From the NCBI GenBank assembly GCA_016718825.1, contig JADKCL010000068.1, positions 1-64,000 of the forward strand: a stretch of DNA of 64,000 nucleotides, in the 5' to 3' direction. This document shows positions 44,801 through 52,667 of the stretch, piece by piece; positions within the stretch are counted from its first letter, which is position 1; each line of letters starts with the position of its first letter. Position numbers and translations under genes: made by a program. The stretch is from Bacteroidota bacterium (lineage in GTDB: Bacteria; Bacteroidota; Bacteroidia; J057; JADKCL01). A model generated the notes under the pieces. It was given only the letters and a program-made list of their open reading frames with translations. It did not search any database and had not been told where the DNA came from.

Positions 44801-44957
44801 TGGAGTCTAGCCCTGCTGTATACACCCAATCATACCGTGGCATTTGGATCTGCGCAAAGGATGCATTCGAAGCAAAAAACAACATCAAAAGCCATCCTAG
44901 GGCCAAAATTGGCTTGATAATCAACGCATGAATTTGAACAACGGCTTTGGCGACCAT
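41817..44957 (-). CDS. T9SS cargo with SBBP-type repeats and Cys-pair stalk repeats
   Basis: The 1046-aa product starts at MVAKAVVQIHALIIKPILALGWLLMLFFASNASFAQ. Residues about 40-500 are SBBP-like propeller repeats with DPGPG/DFDPS motifs (YVVSFFQGTIDADPGPGTLNF, AWATG-type units). Residues about 650-930 hold five or more units of about 46 aa with the pattern AC(D/N)S(F/L)xLNGxxYxxSGxYxQxLxNAxGCDSxxxLxLT, each with two Cys. Then a type A sorting domain (MQAYPNPTDGPIWISAT, SAGVYHLRLDR). It is likely an extracellular stalked protein. Neighbouring cargo shows the same export route but no shared pathway. Confidence 0.85.
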   Translation of the reverse strand: MVAKAVVQIHALIIKPILALGWLLMLFFASNASFAQIQMPRYDWVYTAGLDSNCNVNAITVDPDDNGYVVSFFQGTIDADPGPGTLNFTAANGGSALLQKISAYGNLIWAKQYGGLGKTGTNAIALDGQRNVYISGAYEGITDFDPGLAVQNRSPAGAWDAYVLKLDTAGNFLWVATAGAPAGDEWAFALEVDAAGNAVATGILNGPTDFDPGPGTAVLTPSGLQSAFVWKLNANGSLGWIRQIDGSGSAAGRGIDLDAAGNVWACGFFEGTMDFDPGSAVLQQTSAGLQDGYLVKLDAGGNLLWAQYYGGNSSDRVENVEVGPLGNVFLAGNFQDTVDFDPSPGSSFPLASPLYESAFLAQIDVNGAFRWAVNIPQSNVADGKILAVDSMGGAYVTGTYWGAIDFDPSSNGFFNSVTAGTPDAYVLKINANGGFEWAGTIDGSANENPHAIALDPNAAIWIGGNFAAVTDFQPGPGVHSLGPNDGRLFLVQWSQCAPPVISIVDTPCVNYSNHGYNFYQTGHYLVRIPGLPGLCDSLLNLNLTFNYDVTHIYQTFCTPDTINGQIYNHPGTFVQVMQNIHQCDSVLYYHYTGNPYYRYLVPVIACDQFTHRNVNHASSGTYYYSLPGPFSSCDTVEVLLLTIHRNSHTTLNVSSCGAIVINDSTYSSTGAYTQTLTNAEGCDSIVHLNFTLLPATSQLLIDTACNSLSLNGQTYTASGTYSQQLTNANGCDSTLTLSLTLRSSTLDLYQNACDSFTLNGTTYFGSGHYLQQLTNVQGCDSTIQLHLTVNQPSSSAMTVSTCQSYSLNSQVYLSSGTYTQVLANAAGCDSILSLFLTLWPNTSAYVIDSACDSFSLNGFTYYASGVFTQSMVNAQGCDSILNIYLTIDSLNPAIAQNGNSLSAVQSGGTYQWFRCDNGFVPIQGATGQSILAPSNGFYAVVVSFDGCQDTSECVQVTGVFQELQHENGQMQAYPNPTDGPIWISATNDLGPGELQAYDAYGRMILAQDWDGATLQQLNFDKFSAGVYHLRLDRAGFPLQVLRIVKW

Positions 44958-45168
44958 TGACCCGAAGTTAGCGAAAATTTTCGAGGCGGTGGCGATGAAG
45001 AGGCGGTGGCGTCCCGCCACACGCCGATCGACAGCCCGCCTCCGGCGGTTCAGCCTTGTCAGCCTTATCCATATCGAAAGTTCCAGACCAGTGCAAACCC
45101 TCCTCAAGGAACCCATGTTTCAAGCTTACCCCGACCCAGAATTTCAAAAGCGCCAAGATCCGGCAAAC

Positions 45169-46956
45169 CTACCCCTTCCCCAAAATCCGCCACTTGATTT
45201 CCCGCCAGACATTCACCGGCGTATAAGTCTCCCAAAATCCTTTTGCTGGTACCGCCGCTTCCAAAACCGGCTCTTCCACAATCCCCAAAAACTTCCGCAA
45301 ATCCTCCCCGGAAATCACCGGAAACTGATCCGTCACCCCGCCCAAAAACGGCAAATCCGCCGGCCCATTTTCCGGATTTTGCGTCATGAAAAACGCCGGA
45401 TTGGCCGCATATTCATTCACAATACCTTCCTTTCCATGGTAATACCGCATCGCGGCCGCCTTGGGTTTGATGCCCGTCACGCAAGCAAGCCGCAAGGTTT
45501 CCGTCGTATTGACCGGCGAAGCATGCAGCAGTCGATGGTCATACAACAAGGCCGTTCCAGCTTGCATTTCAAGGGCTTGCATGGCTGACCAAATCTCGTT
45601 TTTGACGCCTTCGAATGGATTTCCAATGCCCGGACCACGGTAAAAATCCAACCAATTGTGGCTCCCCGGAATGACATGCACCGCGCCATTGGCAACTGTC
45701 GTATCCACCAGCGGAATCCACAGGTTGTAGCTTCGCCAAATACGCTCGTCCACAATGTTCCAGTCCGCATGCGGCGGCAAAATCCCCGAATTTCCCTTGG
45801 GTTTTGCAATAAACGATCCGCCCAAAGCCTCGGCCTCCTCCAGCAATTCCGCCAACAAAGGCGACAAAACCCGCTGAATCTCAGCGTCCATCCGCAGCCG
45901 GAAATCAACATCCGGATTGTGGACGCTCGCATAAAACCGCTCGACTTTGGCCGCTTGATGCGCCTCGAAAAAAGCCTTCAGATGCGCCACCTTCGCTGCA
46001 TCCAACAACGGAATCAGCACAAATCCCTTTTCAGCAAGCTCCTTGTTCCACGAAGGATTGCGGGTAATCGAATATTCGGGCGCATTCAGCAGGCAGTTTT
46101 TTGCGCTCAAATCCCGGTAAATCGGTCTGCGAATGGCTTTTCCAGCCTTTAAATCCGTAGCATCGGCCGAATTGAGTCGGCTCAAATCGTGACGGTAAAA
46201 GCCCAGGCTTTTGCCCATAGAAGGCCGTTTGCCGATTTCATGGTACTGCAAAAAGAAGTCGTCGGGGACGGCAAGCTGCTCAAAACGGTCCACGGCGTCA
46301 CCCGGGTGCGCGTACCAAAAGCGCAGGGGCGTGTCCTTGTGCGTGAGCCCGTAGGTGAGCGCCACGCGTGGGCGTCCGCTGGTGTTGAGCGTGGACGTGT
46401 GCAGGATGCTGTGATCAAAAATGATGGCCTCGCCAGCTTTCAAGGGCAATGTGACCAAGCCTTCCATTAATTCAGCGGCAATGTCCTTGATGGCAATCGG
46501 CAGGTTTGGACCGCGCAAGAGGTTGGTCCAGCGATGACTGCCAGGCAACATTTGGATTGCACCGTTTTCGATGTTGTTGTCTTCTAGCGGAATCCAAATC
46601 GTAATCGTTCGGAAATGGTCTTCTTCGGTCACCGTCCAATCTTGGTGCAAGGGAAGGCTGCCGGGTTGCCCGGAATCCTTCTGTAAAAAGCTGACGCCGA
46701 GGTTTTTGAAGTCTTGGAAAATGTGGTTGACCTTGTCGGCATACAGCGGGGCGATGCGTGCAAACATCTCCTGCTTGAGCGCCAAGTCGGGCGAAGTCGT
46801 GGTGGTCGCAAAACCCTGCAAAGTCACTTTCGGCTTGATTTCGGCAAACAGCCTTCGCAATTCGATCAAAGCCGATTCACCAAGAAAAGGCATCGTCACA
46901 TAGCCGTCACGGGCAAATTGCGCGCATAATTCGGGATCGCGAAAGATGCTGAACAT
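45169..46956 (-). CDS. Fused double phytanoyl-CoA dioxygenase-like protein
   Basis: The 595-aa product contains two PhyH domains in tandem. Domain 1: SLPLHQDWTVTEED with His104-x-Asp106, IWIPLEDNNIENGAIQMLPGSH, and IFDHSILHTSTLNTSGRPRVAL with His186 and Arg195. Domain 2: ILPPHADWNIVDE with His396-x-Asp398, NLWIPLVDTTVANGAVHVIPGSH and LLYDHRLLHASPVNTTETLRLA with His478. Each keeps the 2-His-1-carboxylate iron triad and the Arg that holds 2-oxoglutarate, so both may hydroxylate. The natural substrate is unknown. The ATG overlaps the stop of the preceding gene by one base (TGATG), implying coupled translation. Confidence 0.9.
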   Translation of the reverse strand: MFSIFRDPELCAQFARDGYVTMPFLGESALIELRRLFAEIKPKVTLQGFATTTTSPDLALKQEMFARIAPLYADKVNHIFQDFKNLGVSFLQKDSGQPGSLPLHQDWTVTEEDHFRTITIWIPLEDNNIENGAIQMLPGSHRWTNLLRGPNLPIAIKDIAAELMEGLVTLPLKAGEAIIFDHSILHTSTLNTSGRPRVALTYGLTHKDTPLRFWYAHPGDAVDRFEQLAVPDDFFLQYHEIGKRPSMGKSLGFYRHDLSRLNSADATDLKAGKAIRRPIYRDLSAKNCLLNAPEYSITRNPSWNKELAEKGFVLIPLLDAAKVAHLKAFFEAHQAAKVERFYASVHNPDVDFRLRMDAEIQRVLSPLLAELLEEAEALGGSFIAKPKGNSGILPPHADWNIVDERIWRSYNLWIPLVDTTVANGAVHVIPGSHNWLDFYRGPGIGNPFEGVKNEIWSAMQALEMQAGTALLYDHRLLHASPVNTTETLRLACVTGIKPKAAAMRYYHGKEGIVNEYAANPAFFMTQNPENGPADLPFLGGVTDQFPVISGEDLRKFLGIVEEPVLEAAVPAKGFWETYTPVNVWREIKWRILGKG

Positions 46957-47996
46957 CAGGAAAATATCTTCTTGAGGCGGGAGAAAAATCCGGATTCGCC
47001 CGGATTTGCCACTTGGGTACTTGCCTGTACCGCCACGGCCGGCTCGGGAACCTGCACCTTGGCAGCAGCTTCCTGCGTTGCACGCAAGTCGCGCATGAAG
47101 GCAGCGTAGTTCGGATCCCCGAATTCAGGGCCTTTCAAGCGGGCATTCCATTCCGCGAGGTCGATGTAGCGCAAATCCACTTTTTGCCGACCGATTTCCT
47201 TGCCTTCGGGGCGTTTCCAAGGATGGAATTTCATGTAAAAATCGCGGTCCACCTCCAGAATGCGCACCTCATCGGGCGCTTCGGTGCGGTCGAGGTGGTA
47301 GTGAATGCTCTTCGTCGCCTTCGGAACCAAGATCAATTGGATCGTGAGGCGCAATCCGCTCGTGCGGTTGATGTTGCTGTAATGCACCACGCTGTCGTCG
47401 AGGATCACGCAGTCACCGGCCTCAGCGTCCATTGGCACCATGTAGTCGCGGATGATCTCCTCCTTGATTTTTTCGCATTCCCAAGGCACCATCGGCCCGC
47501 GGAATTGTCCGAAACGTTTGTGCGATCCCGGCGTGATTTCCAGGGTTCCATTGATGCGGCTGCTGTCGACCAAGGGCACCCAAATCGACACCGTCGAATA
47601 CTTGATTTCGTCGGCAAAGGCCCAATTTTGATGCAATGGCACTTCGCCGCCGTCTTCACCCTTGCGGATGAAATTGGCAATGATCGGCGTGTAATCGGCC
47701 AAAATCGGCTCGTAATGCTGCGCAAAGGCCGCATGGATCACGTCAAACACCTTTTGCTTATATGCCGAATTGCGATCTATGAATGTGAAGTCATACGTGA
47801 TTTCACTTTCACTTTTGAAATCCGTTTCATCGCCCGACATCGCCCCGCCGCTTTCCGGCAAAAGGTCAAAATAGGCTTGTTTGAGCTGCTCGACCTCGTT
47901 TTTGCTCAGAAAATGCTTCAAAAAAATATACCCGTCAGCATCAAATTGTTGCTGCAATTCGGGGTTTCGGAATACTGGCTCTGCCATGTTGAACAT
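46956..47996 (-). CDS. Phytanoyl-CoA dioxygenase-like protein with His-x-Asn
   Basis: The 346-aa product has one PhyH domain: EVPLHQNWAFADE (His122-x-Asn124 where the usual ligand is Asp), SIWVPLVDSSRINGTLEITPGSH, and LDDSVVHYSNINRTSGLRLTIQL (His205, Arg214). Asn at the carboxylate position would leave an open iron coordination site, as in 2-oxoglutarate halogenases where the position is Ala or Gly; whether it is active is uncertain. The C-terminus is a Pro/Ala tail before FFSRLKKIFS. It precedes the double-domain gene with a one-base overlap, so the two likely form one complex or pathway. Confidence 0.85.
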   Translation of the reverse strand: MFNMAEPVFRNPELQQQFDADGYIFLKHFLSKNEVEQLKQAYFDLLPESGGAMSGDETDFKSESEITYDFTFIDRNSAYKQKVFDVIHAAFAQHYEPILADYTPIIANFIRKGEDGGEVPLHQNWAFADEIKYSTVSIWVPLVDSSRINGTLEITPGSHKRFGQFRGPMVPWECEKIKEEIIRDYMVPMDAEAGDCVILDDSVVHYSNINRTSGLRLTIQLILVPKATKSIHYHLDRTEAPDEVRILEVDRDFYMKFHPWKRPEGKEIGRQKVDLRYIDLAEWNARLKGPEFGDPNYAAFMRDLRATQEAAAKVQVPEPAVAVQASTQVANPGESGFFSRLKKIFS

Positions 47997-48027
47997 CCTT
48001 TAAATTACATCCACGATGGGATTCTCC

Positions 48028-48035
48028 CAAAGATA
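48028..48035 (-). promoter_or_regulatory. -7 promoter box of the dioxygenase operon
   Basis: On the minus strand TATCTTTG matches the TAnnTTTG consensus exactly and lies 32 bp before the start codon. No TTTG was found about 19 bp upstream for the -33 box. Upstream, at 48104-48126, AAGCTTTG and CAAAGCTT form a perfect 8-bp inverted repeat around 7 nt. Confidence 0.45.
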
Positions 48036-48206
48036 GAAAATCTTGCAGCAGGAGTGAGGATGATTTTTGGCGGATTTCCGTCGAAGTTTTCGCTGTGTTA
48101 TCGAAGCTTTGTGTAACTCAAAGCTTTCAAAGGCAATGAATCCTACACCTTGTTTCCGATGCTGATCGCTGCAGATAAGGCGTCATTGGACCGAAAGTTG
48201 GAATGG

Positions 48207-50150
48207 CTATTCTCCAGCAACGAGCAAGTGACCCGTACCGATGTTGAGGCTTCCTTGGCGAATGCGGTAGAGGTACAAGCCTTGGGCCAAGCCCTCCCTT
48301 TGGAGCGAAAGCCGGGTATTCATCCTGCCCTCCAACTGACGGATTTGTTGCCCGGAGGCATTGTACAAGACCAATTCAAATGCATCGTTTTGTCCCGGAT
48401 TGGTCACCAAAATCGTTGCTTCTTGGCCCATCGGATTCGGGATCACCGAAATCGAAAATCCGGGGAGCGCTTCCGAAATTGCAACCAAGGTGGCGTTTTG
48501 GCAATTGGTATCGGACCTGCAAATGCCGTTGGTGACCAAACAAGCCGTATAGCTGCCAGCATTGGCATAGGTATGGATCGGATTTTGAAGTGTAGAGGTG
48601 TTGCCATCGCCAAAATCCCAAGCGTAACTCTGGATGGTGCCCGTAGAGAGATCGTTAAATTGAACGGTAAGGCCGTTGGGAACCGTAACAAAGTCCGCGT
48701 TGAGCACGTCACAGAGGCGCGATTGGGTGATATTGGTCTTGACCGGCGGGTTGAAATCGAAGTAGATCGAAGCACTGTTGTGAATGACCGTCCCCAGTGG
48801 CAATCCGGCTTTTGGCCTGACTTCGTAGGTCAAAGCACCGTTGCTGCCCACTTGGTTGGCGCCACTGTCAGGCAGTAGGATGTTGGGGAATGCAAATTCC
48901 AACTGACCACCGGGAGACATGGTCACTTGATAGGGGTGTGTGGCCCCAAGGATCCGAAACCCATTCATGTCCAGGTTGGGGAGGTCAAGCGTATCCCGCA
49001 CATAAATATTGAAAGCGGTGTCTGTACCGGTATTTTGAAATCGCACAATGTAAGTGAGGAGGGTGTCGGTTTGCAGGATGTCACCATCGGCATTTGCGCC
49101 ACTTGGGGTAAAAACACGTTTGTCGTTGGGGTCCCAGGCTCCGACGACAACCCGTTGATTGTCAAAAGTATTGTTGGCTGTGAAGTAGTCCATGGGGGAT
49201 GGCGTCACCGATGCGGATAAGGTGTAGGGCGTGCCAATTGTCACTCCCGGCGGACAATAAAGTTGATAGTTGATCTGAACAGGATTGGAGATGTTGGGGA
49301 GGTTCCAAGCGACGGTGTCGCCCGAAATATAGGCAGGTGCTTGACTAAATACCGATCCGAAGTTGGCAAACGACGGCTTGATGACCTTGAGGAGGGTATT
49401 GGGAATCACAGTATTCCCGTCATTCCGAACAAAAACGCTGGAATTTGCCGAAAAACCAGGCCGCAGGGGCAATCCTGACAGGGAAACCCTTGCATCTGTG
49501 TACAGGAATACCTCGGTCGCGAAATCCTCGTTGAAGAGCGCCTGCCCATTGGTTGTCAAGGAAATCGCGCGTTGCCCTGTTGTCGGACAGGTGCTTGAGG
49601 AAGGGAAGGAGGGATGGTAGTCCAAATTGTAGTTTCCCAAGGGAAGCCAAATGCTATAATTCCCATTGGCATCCGTCAATGTTTGAAAGGGCCCCGGCGT
49701 GATGGTGACGGAACGGTAGGCGGTGCCCGGTTCGCCGACATTTTTAATGCAGTCCACATTATCGTCTCGGTAGATGCTTCCCATCACCCTTCCATAGTTC
49801 CCGTTAGGGCTGCCGATTCCAATCGTGAATCCGGCAGGGAGGGTTACCAAATTGGGGTTACCATCGACGACGACGTCCCAATTTCCTAGGAGGGTATTTG
49901 GAGGAATGACAAAAGTGGCCGTGATCTGCGTATTGCTGTTGGCATTAAAGGCAGTGGCGTTAATGCTATTTTGGCCAAACCTGAGACTGGTGTTGGTGGC
50001 ACTTGTAAAATTGGTGCCCTGCCCCATGATGCTGACCGTCAACACTTGGCCGGTGACGGCCGAGTTGGGAGTACAGGAATTGATTACCTGTGCTTGCATG
50101 CTGATAAAAATGCAGAGCACGCCTAATAGAAGCAGGAAACTTGATTTCAT
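48207..50150 (-). CDS. T9SS cargo with IPT-like, DUF11-like and PKD modules
   Basis: The 647-aa product has a signal peptide (MKSSFLLLLGVLCIFISMQAQ), an N-terminal IPT/TIG-like domain (SCTPNSAVTGQVLTVSIMGQGTNF), a CNA-B/SdrD-like segment (GSIYRDDNVDCIKNVGEPGTAYRSVTI), a conserved block WDPNDKRVFTPSGANADGDILQTDTLLTYIVRFQNTGTDTAFNIYVRDTLD (DUF7619/DUF11-like, about 360-420), a PKD domain (YAWDFGDGNTSTLQNPIHTYANAGSYTA) and a type A sorting domain (SISVIPNPMGQEATILV). An exported adhesion or structural protein is the likely role. Confidence 0.87.
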   Translation of the reverse strand: MKSSFLLLLGVLCIFISMQAQVINSCTPNSAVTGQVLTVSIMGQGTNFTSATNTSLRFGQNSINATAFNANSNTQITATFVIPPNTLLGNWDVVVDGNPNLVTLPAGFTIGIGSPNGNYGRVMGSIYRDDNVDCIKNVGEPGTAYRSVTITPGPFQTLTDANGNYSIWLPLGNYNLDYHPSFPSSSTCPTTGQRAISLTTNGQALFNEDFATEVFLYTDARVSLSGLPLRPGFSANSSVFVRNDGNTVIPNTLLKVIKPSFANFGSVFSQAPAYISGDTVAWNLPNISNPVQINYQLYCPPGVTIGTPYTLSASVTPSPMDYFTANNTFDNQRVVVGAWDPNDKRVFTPSGANADGDILQTDTLLTYIVRFQNTGTDTAFNIYVRDTLDLPNLDMNGFRILGATHPYQVTMSPGGQLEFAFPNILLPDSGANQVGSNGALTYEVRPKAGLPLGTVIHNSASIYFDFNPPVKTNITQSRLCDVLNADFVTVPNGLTVQFNDLSTGTIQSYAWDFGDGNTSTLQNPIHTYANAGSYTACLVTNGICRSDTNCQNATLVAISEALPGFSISVIPNPMGQEATILVTNPGQNDAFELVLYNASGQQIRQLEGRMNTRLSLQREGLAQGLYLYRIRQGSLNIGTGHLLVAGE

Positions 50151-50293
50151 AGGACAGAAACTTAATTACCAAGGTTGAATGTAACCAATTGATTTTCAGT
50201 TTCCAAATTTCATCACAAAAATCGGGAACGGAAGATTTCGAAAGGCAAAGGTGTTGTTTTGAATTGCCTAACTTGCATTCAAATGCGATTTTT

Positions 50294-50473
50294 ATGAAAA
50301 ACACGGTCAAGATACTGGTCCACAACATCGTCGACACCAATCAGCGGCTTCTGGCGGAACAAGACATTGCCAATCACTTGATGGACGGCTTCGACATCGT
50401 GAGCACGCATACGGATTTTGAAATGAATGGCTCGAATCGCGTGATCATCCTCACAGTTATCCTGAGGAAGTGA
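50294..50473 (+). CDS. Small hypothetical protein (59 aa)
   Basis: It starts at MKNTVKILVHNIVDTNQRLLAEQ, with a mixed alpha/beta pattern, a short acidic patch and IVSTHTDFEMNGSNRVIILTVIL. The final residues read LRK and the stop is TGA at the start of a GTGAAAA array. Base composition and codon use look coding. No family recognised; a cytoplasmic small protein is likely. Confidence 0.5.
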   Translation: MKNTVKILVHNIVDTNQRLLAEQDIANHLMDGFDIVSTHTDFEMNGSNRVIILTVILRK

Positions 50474-50606
50474 AAAGTGAATAACTAAAAGTGAAAAGTG
50501 AATAACTAAAAGTGAAAAGTTGGTTGCAGTCGCCTGAAAACATCGTTTCACCGCGCTACGGGAACTTTTCACTTTTCACTTATAACTTTTCACTTCTCAC
50601 TTCCCG
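50471..50606. repeat. Facing GTGAAAA / TTTTCAC heptad arrays between convergent genes
   Basis: A plus-orientation run of GTGAAAA with ACTAAAA and GTGAATA variants (50471-50520) faces an inverted TTTTCAC run (about 50568-50600) across about 45 bp. The RNA would fold into a long A-U-rich hairpin that may terminate both converging transcripts. The same array type follows dinB at 24734. Confidence 0.8.
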
Positions 50607-51576
50607 CTCCGCTTGGGGCAGGGAGTGATTTAAGTTTCAAATCGCGGTGGGCTGCGTTGAAGCTGTCGTTGAGTGCTAGATTTTTGCTGTTGTAGGCATC
50701 GATGGTGTTGTTGACGTAGTCGACGTCCTCTTGGGTGCGTTGCGTGCTTTCCAAAATCCGTGTGATTTCCAGGTACTCCTTGTTGGCCATGTTCACAAAA
50801 AAGTCGACACGGCCTTTTGCAGCATCCCGAAAGCCAGTATCTCCGTGAAAATCCTTCATTCCAGCCAATTGGCTCGTCTGAGCAGCAGCCAACAAGGCCG
50901 TGCGCTGCTTTTTCATTCCCTCGAAATCGTTTTTTTCCATCGCATCCCACCACATTTCATTGACTTTGGCAATGGCGATGTATTGCAAGAAAACTTCGCG
51001 GCTGTAAATGTTGCATTCTAGAATGCGGTCAAATTGGTCTTGCATGCCATTGTGCAACAAAGTCAGGCTGTTGAGCTTGGCAAATTCGTTTTGGGCAGTT
51101 CGCAGCCGCACGGCAAAGTCCAGCATCTTCTTTTCGGCTTTGACCTGCATTTGGAAATAGTCTTCCAATGCTGCTAACGAACTCTCTTTATTGCTGACGA
51201 GGATGGCGATTTTGGCGTAGTCGTTGATATGCAGATCCCTGTAGGCTTCAAATACGGCGACCGACTCGTCCCGAAGTTTGGCGCCATTCTTAAAGGGGGC
51301 CATGTTGCGCAGGCGTCGCAGGCTCAACTCAATCTGCCGAACGACCTCCATGCGCTTGTCTTCATTGACTTTCAGATCATTGGAGCTGAGAAGCAAGTTG
51401 CTGAATTCAATGAATTGCTCCCCGATTTTCTCCTGTTCTGCGACGATGTAATTGCTGTATTCGGCTGGATTTGTCGTGGTAAAAGCCACCTGTGCGGAGG
51501 TTTTTGCCGTACCCAAAGCGAAGATCAGGAGGGCCCAGAGGAAGTGGATATGTGACTTTCGCATCAATTCAGACAT
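50590..51576 (-). CDS. Exported helical hypothetical protein
   Basis: The 328-aa product (start 51576, or 51564 at MRKSHIHFLWALLIF) has a signal peptide ending TSAQ. The mature part is almost wholly helical with long amphipathic helices (YSNYIVAEQEKIGEQFIEFSNLLLSSNDLKV, MEVVRQIELSLRRLRNMAPFKNGAKLRDESVAVFEAYRDLH, KESSLAALEDYFQMQVKAEKKMLDFAVRLRTAQNEFAKL). It ends PAPSGAGSEK. Unknown; perhaps a periplasmic coiled bundle. Confidence 0.75.
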   Translation of the reverse strand: MSELMRKSHIHFLWALLIFALGTAKTSAQVAFTTTNPAEYSNYIVAEQEKIGEQFIEFSNLLLSSNDLKVNEDKRMEVVRQIELSLRRLRNMAPFKNGAKLRDESVAVFEAYRDLHINDYAKIAILVSNKESSLAALEDYFQMQVKAEKKMLDFAVRLRTAQNEFAKLNSLTLLHNGMQDQFDRILECNIYSREVFLQYIAIAKVNEMWWDAMEKNDFEGMKKQRTALLAAAQTSQLAGMKDFHGDTGFRDAAKGRVDFFVNMANKEYLEITRILESTQRTQEDVDYVNNTIDAYNSKNLALNDSFNAAHRDLKLKSLPAPSGAGSEK

Positions 51577-51865
51577 TTTAATCTAAGCGAATCTAATCAA
51601 AAAACGGGCCAAACCTAATCCAAACCCGCAAAGACGCGATTTTTCTGACACCTTACTATACAGCTTCAATTCGCTTTGGATCCGTGGACAAGGCTGCGAT
51701 CACCTGACATCCACTGACCGCAGTGGCAGCGGCGCAAATTCCTATTTTCCGCTGTCTTGCGTTTCTTCGCTGCTCAAGTCGCACTTTGAAGGTTGGAAAA
51801 GCGATTCAGAGTGTATCTGAAACATTTGAGGCTTTTTTTAAGGACGCCACACCTGCGCAGACAGC

Positions 51866-52045
51866 TTTCCATTCGCTTCGCTGATGTACTCATGTTTGTC
51901 CGCCTTCAAAGGCCTTCGTGATGTACTTAGGTTTGTCCGTCTTCAAAGGTCTTCGTGATGGGCTCAGTGCTGTCTATTTTCCAAGGTCTTCGTGATGTAC
52001 TACGTAGTTCTAAATTTTCCATTTTCCATTATACATTCTTCGTTT
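51866..52045 (+). repeat. Four tandem about-37-bp repeats plus TCCATTT heptads before the sigma-factor gene
   Basis: Units start at CTTCGCTGATGTACTCATG (51876), CTTCGTGATGTACTTAGG (51914), CTTCGTGATGGGCTCAG (51951) and CTTCGTGATGTACTACG (51989). Each contains a CTTCAAAGG/TTCCAAGG core and the fourth resembles the 19-bp box at 25415 and 29605. A 7-bp periodic run (TAAATTT TCCATTT TCCATTA TACATTC) follows. The remaining 51577-51865 shows no gene. Confidence 0.75.
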
Positions 52046-52094
52046 CTCCACCCCGATGCAACCTTTTCAGTAAATGACGTATCTTCGTAGTTGA

Positions 52095-52667
52095 ATGCTG
52101 TTTACATTTCAAAACGACGAGAAGCGATTGCTCAAAGGACTCATGGCTGGAAAGCCGGAGGCCCAGCAACAGCTATTTGATCTGTATTCAGGCAAAATGA
52201 TGGCTGTTTGCTACCGATACGCCAAAAACCGCGAAGAAGCGGAGGACATTCTCCAAGAAGGTTTTCTGCGCGTTTTCAGGAAAATCGAGACGTATCAAGG
52301 TACAGGATCATTTGAAGGCTGGATTCGCAAGGTGTTTACCAACGTTGCGATTCGCCAATACCAGAAAAATTCGCGGCTCCATATCGTTTCAGGAATTGAT
52401 GACCTCGAGGAAGAACCCAGCGATGATTTGTTGGACCACTACTTCGAAGCCGAAGACCTGATGAAAATGGTTCAGTCGCTTCCTGATGGCTACAGGATGG
52501 TTTTCAACCTGTATGCGATCGAAGGTTACAGTCATGAAGAAATCGCCGAACAACTCGGCATTTCCATCGGAACATCAAAATCACAGCTTGCAAGGGCCCG
52601 CAAATCGCTTCAGCGCATGCTGGAACCCGAGCAAATATTCATCAGAAGGGAGATTGGCCATGCGTAA
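52095..52667 (+). CDS. ECF-type RNA polymerase sigma factor
   Basis: The 190-aa product has sigma-70 region 2 (AQQQLFDLYSGKMMAVCYRYAKNREEAEDILQEGFLRVFRKI, residues about 22-66) and region 4 HTH (LPDGYRMVFNLYAIEGYSHEEIAEQLGISIGTSKSQLARARKSLQRML, about 130-178). A TATCTTCG box (52080-52087) sits only 8 bp before the ATG, so if it is the -7 element the mRNA is nearly leaderless. The next gene overlaps by 8 bp and carries a single TM near its N-terminus, so it probably restrains this sigma factor. Confidence 0.92.
   Translation: MLFTFQNDEKRLLKGLMAGKPEAQQQLFDLYSGKMMAVCYRYAKNREEAEDILQEGFLRVFRKIETYQGTGSFEGWIRKVFTNVAIRQYQKNSRLHIVSGIDDLEEEPSDDLLDHYFEAEDLMKMVQSLPDGYRMVFNLYAIEGYSHEEIAEQLGISIGTSKSQLARARKSLQRMLEPEQIFIRREIGHA

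Noticed and set aside
51577..52094. A tRNA or small RNA in the long gap before the sigma gene
   Set aside because: No cloverleaf or T-arm GTTCRAAYC was seen; the sequence is tandem repeats.
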